Positions 15,506-26,935 of a stretch of 64,000 nt of DNA are shown one piece after another; position 1 is the first letter of the stretch, and the number at the start of each line of letters is the position of its first letter. The DNA is from Adiantum capillus-veneris (lineage: Eukaryota; Streptophyta; Polypodiopsida; Polypodiales; Pteridaceae). Location: contig CM043955.1 of the NCBI GenBank assembly GCA_014529385.2, forward strand, positions 147,475,140 through 147,539,139, written 5' to 3'. The notes below the pieces were generated by a model, which saw only the letters and a list, made by a program, of their open reading frames with translations, had not been told where the DNA came from and did not search any database. Position numbers and translations under genes: made by a program.

Positions 15506-18173
15506 ATGGCTTCTTCTTCCACCCCCACAAATGTCCTCCTTAAAAGACCCTTCTATCATCTACACATTGACGTGGATCTCCAATATACGCCACTGTGTAA
15601 GCGAGGCAAAACTAATATCAAAGTGACACCGATCATGACAGAGAGACTCAGAGCAGAGGGAGCAAAACACTTAGATATTTGGACAAAAGGCTCACTCTAT
15701 CCATCGAATCCCATGACAAATGATTTCCCAACATTTTCAAATCCCACTAACTTATTGACCTTTGCAGGTAATGGAGAGAATGGATTGCTTGGCTACTGTA
15801 AAGCTCTAAACAACAAATCAAAAACTTATAAAGACATGGTGAAGCACCAAGAAAATGAGATTCAAAGACTTTCAAACTTGCATCATGAGGACCAAAAGAC
15901 TGTAATGCAGCGCACACAAGAATCACAGGTCTTGCGAACAAATGTACCGAATCTTGAAACGTTGAAGGTAGGCTGTGGCGGCCTTCAGAAAAGAATCCAA
16001 GCATTGAGGTGAGTATTGTAAATTGTCTAATTAATTTAAATTAATCTAAGTGCTTGTGTATGTTAGTTATGATTTCTTTGTAGAGAATCCATCTATCCAG
16101 ACAAAGAAAACATAGACCCGAAGGGCAATGTAGGAAAGCAATTAAAGCCATTGATAACTAGTGGTCTTGCAAAGGATATCATGCATGAAAAAAAGTTTAA
16201 GGTTTTGCAACAAGATGTTTTTGACAGATTCATTCAAAGAATGTAGTGCTTGCCAAGAATAACAGGGTACATTGGACTCCCTTGGAGTTAGTAAAAGAGG
16301 TTACTCAGCTATTGAACAGTCTATCTCTTCCATGTTTGTGAAGAAGGGAATAAAGTCTAAGCTTTTACCAATAGCTGCAAGTGTTTGGAAGGAAAGACTA
16401 CAACTCAATAATGAATAGATAGACTTCATTGGATGTCTATTTCATATTCAAGATATTTATAGCTCACAGGGAACTACTATCAGTTATGATGAGTACAACA
16501 ATATCTTCATGGACCTCAATTTGTTGCAAACTAGAATGGTAGAGTTTTACAATATCACATTCAAAGAGACAGGTGGCGTTCTACATTTTGTTTTGAAGCT
16601 AGATGAGTGTGAGATTCTTAAAGATAAGAAGCTAGAGCGAGTTACAATCACATTAATGAATAGGGCCCTTTCCAAATGTCCCACTGATGACCCTTCATAC
16701 TTCACTGTTCAATAAAAAAAAAACATATGGTGGCTTGGTGCATTTCAGGTAATCCAGTTATCTCCAATTTTGCAGCTCTAGCAAGCCCTCTATTGTACCT
16801 AAATTTTAGATTTAATTTTTGTACCTCATAAGGATTGATTTTGCAGGTAAAGAAAGAAGACCATGACATTTTATTTTGGGTGTTCCATCAAAACCCTATT
16901 CCAAATATCATTCATATGCAAATGAATCGAGGAGAGGTATTGGCTGTAGATGGGAGAGGAGGCTTTCAAGTTCAATGGCATCTTGCAGGTGACCTCAAAA
17001 CACTAAAGTGTATGTATAATTGTGGAATGGGTGCCATGGAAAAGTCTCCATGCTTGTATTGCATGGAGCCTGCAAAAGTGATGGACCCAAAGTGGTGGCA
17101 AAAGGCTCCTATTGGTCACAATCAAGACTCTAATTTCTGACCAGTTCTGAATATACCACTTGTTAATGTCCATATTTATACAATGCATGATCTCTGCCGA
17201 ATTGTAGAGAAGTTGGTATATCCGTACATTGGGTTTGCTTGGAAAATCAAAAAGTCATCTGAACGACAAGTCACTCTAGAGGCTTTGGAACTAGTTTTGT
17301 CAGATATTGGTCTACATAGGGGCAATGTGAAAATACAACGGGACAGAAAAAGGTTAACCAATGAGAAAGATGTACCCTACAGACCATCCATAGGTGGGGT
17401 CAAGGCACGCCGTTTTCTATCTAAACCTCAAGGTATGAAAGATGTGAAGCTAACAAAGCAAGGGAGAGTATATCACTCTACCTACATTAGCAAAGTTGAG
17501 TATATGCATTGGAAAAAAATTCATTTAGCAGTGAAAGACCAAGAGCCAACAACTCGCAATGCAGAGGGTGATGTGTGGCGTTCCATTGACACATTATTTC
17601 AAATGTGTGAGAATGATGATTGGTCGCACGATAATCTTAGCAAGTTTAAACAGAACCTTTAGCTACTGAAAAAATCCTTCAAGACAACATGGACTGACAC
17701 TCAAATCACCCATTACATGGTAAATTCAAAGTGCCTCATATAGTCTTAGTACTAAGTTTGTGTTTAAATTTCTAAATAAATTTCTTCTTTTGCAGCACAT
17801 TATTTTTAATCATTTGCCATACTTCATCCAAAAGTATGGGAATCCAGGTATATGGAACACCCAGGGCGTGGAGAAGTCTCATTACATGGCTAGAAATGCC
17901 TACTTCAGACACACACAACATGGAGACTCTCGAAATAAGGAAAATAGTCTAAAGGATTTATTTCAGTGGTTTTATCGCAGAATCATTCATCGCATGCAAC
18001 AAAAACAAGTATTGGACTCTTCAGCAACCGTACAGGCAATCAAACATTTGCAACTTTAGAAAAGAAAGCGAGCATACGCATTCAAAAACTCAAGTGCTCT
18101 TGAAAGTCAAATCAGGTGGAGAGAGACAATGCAATATGCCAATCATTGGTGGAACAAGAGAGTTAGAGTTTAG
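15506..18173 (+). pseudogene. Spliced RNase-H-fold transposase-like gene, degenerate
   Basis: At least four exons (about 15506-16008, 16084-16748, 16847-17719, 17796-18173) joined by GT-AG introns; the first intron has GTGAGT and TTTCTTTGTAG. The N-terminus starts MASSSTPTN. Exon 2 has SLGVSKRGYSAIEQSI. Exon 3 has VDGRGGFQVQWHLAGDLKTLKC followed by a C-x2-C (SPCLYCM), then MHDLCRIVEKL. Exon 4 has HLPYFIQKYG and QGVEKSH. The D, C-x2-C, H/D, E order is like eukaryotic cut-and-paste transposases with an inserted zinc motif (RAG1/Transib-like and uncharacterised animal and fungal relatives). I cannot place it in a named superfamily. In-frame stops (near 16244, 16415, 17660, 18057) and a frameshift make it non-functional. 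Confidence 0.6.
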
Positions 18174-18179
18174 ATGATC

Positions 18180-18660
18180 GGATGTACCATAAATGCCTGT
18201 AGAATTAAATTCAATATGTACCACAACTATTTCAACATTTTGATAATTCGCAAATATCATTTGGAACCTCGCCCTTGTATCTGATCATTAAATGTTTGCC
18301 ATACTCTAAGAGTTCAGTAGGGTTTTCTTTCCCTAAAGATAATGCCATTGCTGTGTATGTGTAGTAATATGCTGTACGGCCCCCAGTATATCCTGGCGAG
18401 TAACCAAAACATTCTCTCCCAAAAAACTTGTCGACGAGGATTACTTTGTCAGCATTTTGTGGTAGCATTGGACCACCTAAGAAGCGAGATAATGTCTTGA
18501 AAGCATAGGTTGTAGTATTCCCCTCTTGTGACATTCTGTTGTGGAAGATTAGGATGGGTGCCTCGCATAAACTAGGAAGATATTGTCATAGAGCTGCATC
18601 CCTACCACGGAACTGTCTTCTTCAACGATGAAGAAAGTCGTCCTTTTCAGCAATCCATGA
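18180..18660 (-). pseudogene. Gene B, 3' portion
   Basis: The readable C-terminal part is 18534-18232 with upstream in-frame sequence to about 18600; it includes CEAPILIFHNRMSQEGN, FFGRECFGYSPGYTGG and a Tyr-rich YYYTYTAMAL stretch, ending NDICELSKC. A pyrimidine-rich acceptor (TTTGTTTACAG) at about 18670-18660 marks an intron whose interior is a (GA)n/poly-G tract. The 5' part of the same gene lies beyond the inserted gypsy element (37800-39131). No domain is recognised. It converges on the transposase-like gene with only a few bases between them. Confidence 0.45.
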
Positions 18661-18684
18661 CTGTAAACAAAAGAAGTGTTTGTG

Positions 18685-18793
<109 letters not shown>

Positions 18794-18815
18794 AGAATTT
18801 ATACCATGAAACTCT

Positions 18816-19752
18816 TGTTAAGGCGGTTACGCCGCTAGCGGAAGCTAAATAGCGAGAACTCAACCAACAACAGAATTTGTCAGACGAGGACGGAGCTTGA
18901 CCCGCAGGCGCATGGAAACAACTAGGTGGGTGTCAAATCACCTACTCGACCTTCTAATGACAATCACTACTAAGGAAATCAAATCTAAGTTCTAAAACAC
19001 GCAAGTGACTGAAATCCGTACTACGAACGAATGCTATACGAAACAGGATCTAGAATCATTGAATCGATCTCAAACTCAAGGGGAAGTCTATACACTAGGT
19101 AAGAACAACACCCTAAAGACTTGAACTGCAAAATCAACCTATAACCACTCCGTGCGGCAAACGCGTATGAAGACAGGCCGAAAAATACAGGTGACCGAAA
19201 CTTGACCCCGATGGTACTAATGTGTAGCTCTACTCGTTGTGGTTCTATAGATATGCTGCACGCTCTATTCCGACACACGAGTTGGAAGAAAACTCACACC
19301 GAAGCTCGTAGGAACTTACCACACGTAGAAGCCGATAACGCGCACTCTTGGTATCTGTGCGTAGCTCTCACCGTTGCTAACACAATGGCGGTGTCGCTTC
19401 TCCAATGGCGGCCCCGTAGCTCGCGTAGCAAGGAGATAAGACTCTCTCTCTCTCTCTCTCTCAGACACAGTCACGGCGCTCAAAAACTCACTTTGATTAA
19501 TAATTGAATCTTCCTTTTAGGTTACAAAACTTTGGCTTATATACCTCAGCCTTGGAGGTGAGAACATCTCTAATTATTTACATCAGCAGGTGAAATTACG
19601 TCGGGATTACAAGCTGGAAACTCAATTGAGTCCCGTTACTTAATGAATGGCTCAAATCAAAATTAATGTCGGAAAGACATTTATTACAATCAATGGTTAC
19701 AAAATGATGGGTGTGAGCAAAAATGCGGGTGTGATCCTCTGCTGGCTCAACA
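18816..19752 (-). repeat. 3' LTR of the giant gypsy element
   Basis: 937 bp. On the minus strand it starts TGTTGAGCC and ends GCCTTAACA. It is nearly identical to 36873-37799. A TATA-like GGTATATAAGCC lies at 19534-19545 on the minus strand. Confidence 0.95.
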
Positions 19753-19768
19753 CTCCCCCCCTCCGCGT
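19753..19768 (-). promoter_or_regulatory. Polypurine tract of the giant gypsy element
   Basis: The minus strand reads CGCGGAGGGGGGGAG directly before the 3' LTR start TGTTGAG. It primes plus-strand synthesis. Confidence 0.88.
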
Positions 19769-19801
19769 TCATGTCGTCCCTGACATGACTTTTAGGCTTG
19801 A

Positions 19802-22800
19802 TCAATAGAGTCCTGTCGTCTTGAGCATCTGCAAATGTGATTCGTAGCGTAGGTTGCCGATGGTCAAGGTTGGGCCGAATATTTTGCTTTCGTGAGTGAA
19901 AAAGCCGGTGTAGAAAGCTTCTTCGAATGTTTGCATGTGGAAGCTAGGCAAAAACATAATTCTTTGGTATAAGAGATGTAACACCTTTGGTGATGGCTGC
20001 AATGAAAGATCATACATCATATCCGTCACTGTGTCGGCCGTCGATAGTAGACTCGAGGTCGTGGCTTTATCTGGCGCGAACACTTCAATGCATGCTAAGA
20101 GAGTCCTGCAGATTTTCTTTAGCATCTGACACGAAAGGTCAGGAGAGCTAGTAAAGAGTTTGATGGTGCCCGTTAGGGTTTTCACCATGTAGGCTTTACC
20201 TATTCTCTCTCCTTCCTTTGGTCCTGGCATCCTTGGGTAATTAAGCCAATTTGACTTCTTTTCTGCAATCCTGACATGCTCTTTCCAGCTTCTGACTCTT
20301 GGCACCGGGCAGAAGGTTGCATCCTCCCGAATCTCCTTTGGAGCCTCTACCAAGTAGATGAGGTAGGCTGGGTATTTGTTCAGCCAACCTTTCCTCCATC
20401 TAGGTTGAGAATCTACAATCTTCTTTGATTGTTCATCCTTTGTGATGTCGCCTTCGTAAAGAGCGACATACTGCTCCTCCTCTATTCTCTTTTTCGTCTT
20501 TATCACTTCAAATTTCATCAGAGGGAAAGTCAGGCTGGGTTGCATCCACTCTTCATGGAGCACTTTTGTGTCTAAACCTTGAAGTCTAATGGAGATGAAG
20601 AGTCTCCTTTCCCATTCCATTTCCGCCTTGGCACTTTCCTCTGTTGACTTTTCTATTTGGTCCTGGAGCCTTTGTTCTTCTTCTTCAGAGATTCCTGAAG
20701 TCGAGGCCACTTCTTGAACTGGGGCTGGATCTTCAATTGTGGTTGCCTCTCCAGTTTCTGGTAGCTCTATGGCTGCTCCCCCTGCTTCTTCTTGTGGTGT
20801 CTCTGTTTCTCTTCTTTGTTGCTCTTGGAGGTCTTAGGGCTGTTTGCGGAGGGCCTCATTTTCTGTCCTTAGTGTTTGGTTTTCTGATGTGAGCCTCTCC
20901 TCTGCAGCCAATGATCCCTCCGCCATGTGCAATCTTTGCACTTGCTCTAACCTCAGCTCTCTTTGCAGACTTCTGACCTGATCTTCCAGAGCTGGTACGA
21001 GGGCTCCCTCTTGTTCTGTTCCTGCTCTGCTAGCTCTAGGGGTGGTCCTGAGTCTCACGATTGTCCTTTCTTGAAGTTCGACTCTTTCCCTTAGCTCAAT
21101 GAGCTCATCCTTGGCTGCCTCCAGCTCATCTTCTATTCGCTCCTTTGCTTCCTGTGAACTTGTTACCTCTCTTGAAGCTTCGGCTAGTTGGAGTATCAAG
21201 CCGTCTCTCTCGTTTTCTGCGTCGTAGAGTGATGCTTTATGACTTTCAGATTCACTCATAGCATTCTCTAACTTCTTCTGCAACTCTGCTTCCTTTTGTT
21301 TTGCTGTCTCAAGTGCTACTTCCTTTGCTCTGGATCTTTCTTTAATCTTGCTGAGCAGTTCATGCACCATGTGCATGTCTTTTTCATCTTCATCTGTTAA
21401 CTTGACAGCTCTTTCTGCCACCACCTCCAATGGCTTTGGCTCGTCCATTTTCTCTTTACTCTCCATTGTACCCTTTGTCTTTTCCTTCGTCCCTTTCCGA
21501 TCATCTTGTTTCCGTAGGGATATCCCATAAACTGCCTCCAGGGCCTCTTCTTCACTGTATACGATCGCTACCAGATCCCATAATCATCTTTCTTTTGCTG
21601 AACTGGATCTATCTCCGTTTCCTTGGTCCCGGCCTCCGGCTTTTCCATAATTTCTGTTTCTATTTCTATTGTGGTTTCCTCCACAATAATTTCCATCTTC
21701 TTCGGGCTTGGTACAATAGTAAAAGAGGGCTGATTGTCCTCAGTCATCTTGGCTTTCCCTTTGTTTGCTTGCCCGTCTTTCTCTTGAGGTTCAGTAGACT
21801 CATCTACTTTCTTCTTCCCCTTGTCGTCCTTTTGAAGCTCAGCTTTTAAAAGCTGTACTTCCTCTTCAGTATAAGGCTCGACAGGTTGCTGCTCCAGTAT
21901 GGCCTCCGACTCCTCATAAGCTCTAATATATTGATCATATTGATCAACATGTGGCCTGGCAGAGCTGGTTCCGACTTTAGTGGGGTCTGGCACCCACATT
22001 TCTTCGAAGTCCCCCTTTAGAGCTCTTTCCGCTCTAAACTGCTCTACCAGCCTTTCCATTCTTGCGGCTTTTTGACTTTTGGTTTGCTTGGGATCGGCGT
22101 TTTTCTTCACTTTCTTCTTGAGCGGCTCGTCCACAGCCTCTTCAGGTTCTGAAACTATTTCTAGTTTTTGGTGTGCTCTTGTGGACGCCCTCTTGGATAC
22201 TTCTTGCTGTTCTTTCTCCTCATCGGCTTCTCTAAGCCACTCATTCTGGGAGGGAACCCGTGGCCCTTGATCCCTAGCTCCAATAGCTTCATAAGCTATT
22301 CTTATTAGGATTTCTCCTCCTCCTATGTACTTTGGCTTCTGGTTGTGCATGGCGATTACTTGCTCGTGGATGTATTGAGCATAATTCACCTCTTTTGGCA
22401 TGTTGCTCTTCAGTGCCCATGTGATGGTTGTCGCAATGGCATGGGGTGGTGTAGTATACTTCTGCGGTCTTTTACTGCACACATGGAAAAACTGGTTGTA
22501 TAATCGGCAAAGGGTTGTCGCTCGTTGATCTGCCATATCTCCGTAGGTTGTATTTTGTTTCTTTAATCCATAGACCTCTATGGCCTCCCTTCTTTCTCTG
22601 ACAGAACTCCCTTTGTTGTGCAGCTTCAATGCATCTGCAATGAGCTGTGGAGTGATCTGTACTTCAACTGTTTCTCCATCCATGGCTGTCAACGTGGCTT
22701 TCCCATCCTTCTGAATGGATGTTGCCAACTCATACACTCTTCTTGTGTCTACACCTGATAGTCTCGAGGTGAAGAACCTGTGTAAGTCAGCCTTTTCCAG

Positions 22801-23058
22801 GTATCTGCTTATGTTCTCTGATCTACTATAATCCACTAATTCTCGTGGGATCATAGGTACATCGACCGATTGCCCTTGAGGATCTCTGAAAGTCCCCTGG
22901 TAGATCTTTATTCCCTCTTTTTCTAGTACTGCTTCCTCCACCCAAGTCTTGGTTGGCTTGAGGGTTTCTGTTGGAATATCAAAAGGTTCTGCTTCTGCAA
23001 GAGCATCCTTGATGGTTGGTCTTTTTCTCTTAGTTGCCGATGACTTAGCTGAATCCAT
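19802..23058 (-). pseudogene. Long 3' ORF of the giant gypsy element, unknown function
   Basis: Three minus-strand frames (23058-21568, 496 residues; 21466-20834; 20710-19802) are one coding region of about 1090 codons. One frameshift near 21575 and one in-frame TAA near 20835 break it, and the sequence stays open on both sides of each. The N-terminus has a basic ATKRKRP signal and a folded-looking stretch (DLHRFFTSRLSGVDTRRVYELATSI). The middle is strongly charged, then a long coiled coil (21466-20834), then a mixed C-terminal region ending TTGLY. It lies where env-like ORFs lie in some gypsy elements, but I see no clear membrane segment. There is some resemblance in style to plant-transposon-associated proteins. 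I do not know its function. Confidence 0.7.
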
Positions 23059-23227
23059 GGATCCTGTAACTCCAATTTCAGAAGTTAGCGTCTTTTTAGT
23101 AGTACTGAAAGCCGAAATGAAGCTTTTAACTATTCAAATGACTTGAAAATTGAAACATGAGCTATTCAGGGCCTAAGGATGCAATGTAGGTGAAAAAATA
23201 TGCAAACTGGGCTCAAAATCATGCTGG

Positions 23228-24238
23228 AGACATCATACGCGTATGATGTCTTTTGTGTCAGAATGACTTCATATTGGTTGTGCTTGTAGCTGATAGTGTA
23301 TACATGAGTATCATATGCTTGGATTTGAGTTTGGATCCCATTTGGTCAAGTTTTGGCCAGTTTAGTCCGGTTCAGGCTCTTGGCAAAATTTTGAAAGGGA
23401 AATGGATTTTATGATCCAAATTGGGTAAAACTTGGTGGATTACTTTCAAATGGCATGTAGAACACTTCTGTTTGGTGGTTGAAGCCCTTAGATGCCAAAA
23501 TCACATAGTGAGACATCATACGCGTATGATGTCTTTTAGTGCATTTTTTGACCAATTTTCTCTATAAGCTTGGTTTTGGCTTTAGATAGGCTTATTCAGT
23601 GGATGTATCAAGTTTGGATAGAATTTGGGCTAAAAATGGCTCTGGAGACATCATACGCGTATGATGTCTTTTTCATTAATTTTTCATGGGATTGGTTCTG
23701 TGGACTCTCCATGTGCTAGTGAAGGACTGTTTATACTCAAATCTTGGTTTGGACTTGAATATGTTGGATTTGGGACAAAAATAGGCTTTGTATGAAGGAT
23801 TTTCTCTTAATTGGGCTAATGGGGTGATCCTCCTGACCAAATGGTTCCAAACTTCATATGTAGCATGTATTAGATATATATAATGGATGTATGATGACAA
23901 ACGAGCATTTTTGGCTCTGTAAGTGCAAATAGACATCATACGCGTATGATGTCTTTTGTGTCAAAATGGTGCTTTTTGGTTCCAGATAGCTTGTAGATGT
24001 GTTAATCAACAATCCTACAAAGTTTCATTGAGTTTGGAGTTATTTTGACAAAATTAGGACCAAAAATCAATTTTATGGCCTACTTTGCGTCTTTTTGGCT
24101 TTCCTTGGGTTTTCTAACTCCAATTCTCATGATACTTGGTTCATAGGATGTGATTAACATGTGGAATGAGGCTATGCACTCAAATGTTGAAATGGATGTG
24201 AAAATCATGCTGTGAGACATCATACGCGTATGATGTCT
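23228..24238. repeat. Array of five 24-bp perfect palindromes (3' spacer)
   Basis: Five copies of a palindrome whose half is AGACATCATACG, at 23228-23251, 23511-23534, 23646-23669, 23931-23954 and 24215-24238. Centre-to-centre distances are 283, 135, 285 and 284 bp. The sequence between copies is diverged and non-coding. The core is TACGCGTA. The same palindrome recurs in the 5' leader (35.6-36.3 kb) of the same element. Confidence 0.95.
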
Positions 24239-25739
24239 TTTCTTGAAATGTTGGTCTTTTTGTGCAAAGAATGCTTTGTGCTAGTGCCCTAAGCCCTGCT
24301 AACTAGTTTTCAACTTAAAAAGTCATCAGTTTAGCTAAAAAGCCCCCTTATAGGCATTTCAGTCTCCGAAGTCATCTTTTTGCCTTGGAGTTGAATTTCT
24401 TCAACTTTTTTTCTTGAGAGTTGCATTTCCAGCTCATTGGATATGTTGTGAAGCCACCTATTCGGTTGAACTTGACTTTGGCTCCCCGTTCTCCATCTTT
24501 CTCCATTTGGTTGCCCGAAAGCGTCTTTTTCACCATCGATAAGTGAATCAGCTTTCTTTTGGGTTTTGCTTGCAAACATAAGTCATCCATGTATATTTGA
24601 AGCTGCTTGTGAAGTTTCATGTCATTTGGTCGTCAATTTTAACCGTTATGCCAAAATGACGCTTTGTGTGTCCACAGCCGAATCGGTTGTTCTGACCTAC
24701 TTTTGGTGGTCCAAACCTGGAGATACTCCATGGTTGCATTGCCCTCGATGTTGTTAAGCTTCCTGAGAAGTTTTGTGTCGTTCCGACAACTTTTTTCTGT
24801 TTGCCTCGTGCAGGCTCTGTTGACCTAGGGTTTTTCCAGTCGTTCTTTCTCGAGCTTTGAGTGCTAGAAACTCATCTCCTATACTAGGGTAACCCACCTC
24901 TAAGTTCTTGCAAAGTTTGGTTAGGCGGTTGTGCCCCTACCTAGCGTTCTTCCCCATTCCCCGTCTGCTCTTGTTTCTTGGTTTTGGTGAGTTTTCGCGA
25001 CAAAAGTTAACGATAAGCATCAAAAGCTTATGGCAACGAGTCTACCTCTCATGTCTGGTGTCCTCTGAGCTCTCGTAGCAGTCGTAGAAGGCGGTAGAAG
25101 GTCGGATGCTCCTGTGTGCTCTTTGCTCTCTCCAAGAAGGTAATAGTGGAAATGAGCTTGATAGTGAAGTGAAAAATACTTAACTTCGGGCTTCCCGGAT
25201 CACTTGTTACCAAATTTGACATGTGCTCCTATCTCGTCGTGAAATGCACTTTAGGATTTGAAATTTCTCAATTTGGACTCCGTTTGACCTGTTTCTGAGA
25301 AATCTGTCCACTTTGCCAAAATTCTGTCATTTCGGGCTTTTCGCAACTTTTTCAGAATTGTACCCCATTTTTACCATGGGTTGCCCTTGTCATTAGGATC
25401 ATCACCGTCTATTCTTTTCTTTTTTCCGATCTCATTTCACCTGCTTTTTTATTTTTCTTTTACTTTTATTAAGAAAATCATAAAAAATAAAGGAAAATAG
25501 CAAATTGAAGCCAAAAAATTCCAAACATACACGATAAATAGCTGGTAACCCTGTGTATATGAATATACACTTCTTTGTGATTTCTGGACTTGGATTACCA
25601 CTTTTTTCCACTTTTTAGCTCCAAAAACACTCTTATTTAGTGATATTTACACATCTAGAGACCCAAATTCATCATTTGATCTCTTCTTGTTGCAAAACAA
25701 GGTATATAAGGGCATAAATATTATCAATATCCGCAATCA
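24239..25739 (-). other. Non-coding spacer of the giant gypsy element
   Basis: AT-rich sequence between the palindromes and the end of pol. Short frames only. A fragment resembling the RT YMDD region (24620-24590, IYMDDLCLQAK) appears in isolation; it has no flanking RT motifs and looks like a stray duplicated scrap or chance. Confidence 0.5.
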
Positions 25740-26437
25740 AACATAAAAAATTGCAAAATCATGTAAGACACTGCCCTTGTAATATAATTTTTGTTTTTCT
25801 TTGTTTTTTCCGCTTGTAGCTGCTTTGTAGCTCCTGTATACCTCCCCCCCTCCTAGTCTGAGTCCTCCCGGACGACTATGAAGTGTCTGTGGGTGAAGCA
25901 TTGTAGTTGTTTTGGTCATAAGTTCCCAATGCAATTGTAGAGCGATGATACAACAGTCTTTCCAATAAAGCTGCTCTTTGTTTGATTGAAGGATTGGTGG
26001 TCGGGTTTTGGGTTGGTTTTGGCACTTCGGTAGTAGAATCAGTAGATGGATTCTTCGTTACCTTGTTGTCTTTTTTCACAATCCAAATCTGCTTCCGCTT
26101 TGCTTGTGCTTGCCACAAACTCTTTGCGACCCAAACCTGCTTTGTTCTGTGTGTTGATTCCTCGCCTTGAAATACCTAGGAGTTTCCGTTGATTGTATTG
26201 AAGGGAGTTCCTGTTTACAAATCTTTGGGATCCAAATTTGCTTGCTGTAGCTTTGTGCCGTCATGAACTTCTTTGGAATCCAGATCTGTTTCACTGTCCT
26301 TGATTGTCGGGGATCACTCTGTTGTCTGGTATTGAAGACTCTGTTTGTGTTTTCTGGCACAGCCTTTTTTGGTCTCCATACCAACTTTGACTCCGTTTTT
26401 TCCCAAGGTTGAGCTGTTATATTATTGCTTGTCTTCC
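25740..26437 (-). pseudogene. W-motif repeat tail of the gypsy pol
   Basis: At least four copies of a basic tryptophan motif spaced about 13-45 residues apart: LVWRPKKA, KQIWIPKKF, KQIWIPKIC and, after a frameshift near 26110, KQIWIVKKD. It follows directly on the second retropepsin. The intervening sequence is Gln/Ser/Thr-rich and probably disordered. A frameshift interrupts it. Its role is unknown; a nucleic-acid or chromatin contact is possible but only inferred. Confidence 0.6.
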
Positions 26438-26935
26438 TTATCCAATGTTGAGAGTTCCTCGTCGAAGAGCAATCCAGTTGTATAGAAACTTTTGGTTGCC
26501 ATTGCTTCTTCTTTTTCTCTGTTTGTTGTTTGCCCTTGTCGTGGATTCTTCCTTTGGAGTTGGCTCTGCTCCTTTGGTGAACTTAACTGATTGACTTTCA
26601 CCTTCGTATTTGATAAGCACTGATTTAGAACTCCAGTCAATCATTGCATTGTATTGCTTCTGCCATGGTTGTCCTAGCAATAATGGATGTTGTGTAGCTT
26701 GGTCTTCAACCACGTAAAACATATGAGGATACACATATTGGTTAATCTGTATATGTAAAACTGTGCATCCGACAGTTTTGATTGAATTCTCAGAGTAACT
26801 TTTTAACTCTTGCTTGGCAGTTTGTAATTTAGTGTCATTTGTCAATTGTCTATACAAACTGAGTGAAAGTAGGTTAGCTTGAGCTCCTGAATCCAATAGT
26901 GCTCTGGCTTTGATTTGGTTGGTCCTACTTTGCAT
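26438..26935 (-). pseudogene. Second retropepsin domain, downstream of integrase
   Basis: A 165-residue frame with ALLDSGAQANLLSLSLY (intact D-S-G-A catalytic site near 26903) and HPLLLGQPWQKQYNAMIDW (C-terminal I/L-L-G motif). The sequence is a normal retropepsin half-dimer. The integrase frame runs into it with a frameshift in the overlap (26842-26935), so it was probably the C-terminal part of pol. A retropepsin after integrase is not the standard Ty3/gypsy order; the standard one, at the end of gag here, has a damaged active site. Confidence 0.75.

Noticed and set aside
24590-24625. IYMDDL motif suggesting a second reverse transcriptase
   Set aside because: No other RT motif flanks it on either side; probably a stray scrap or chance.
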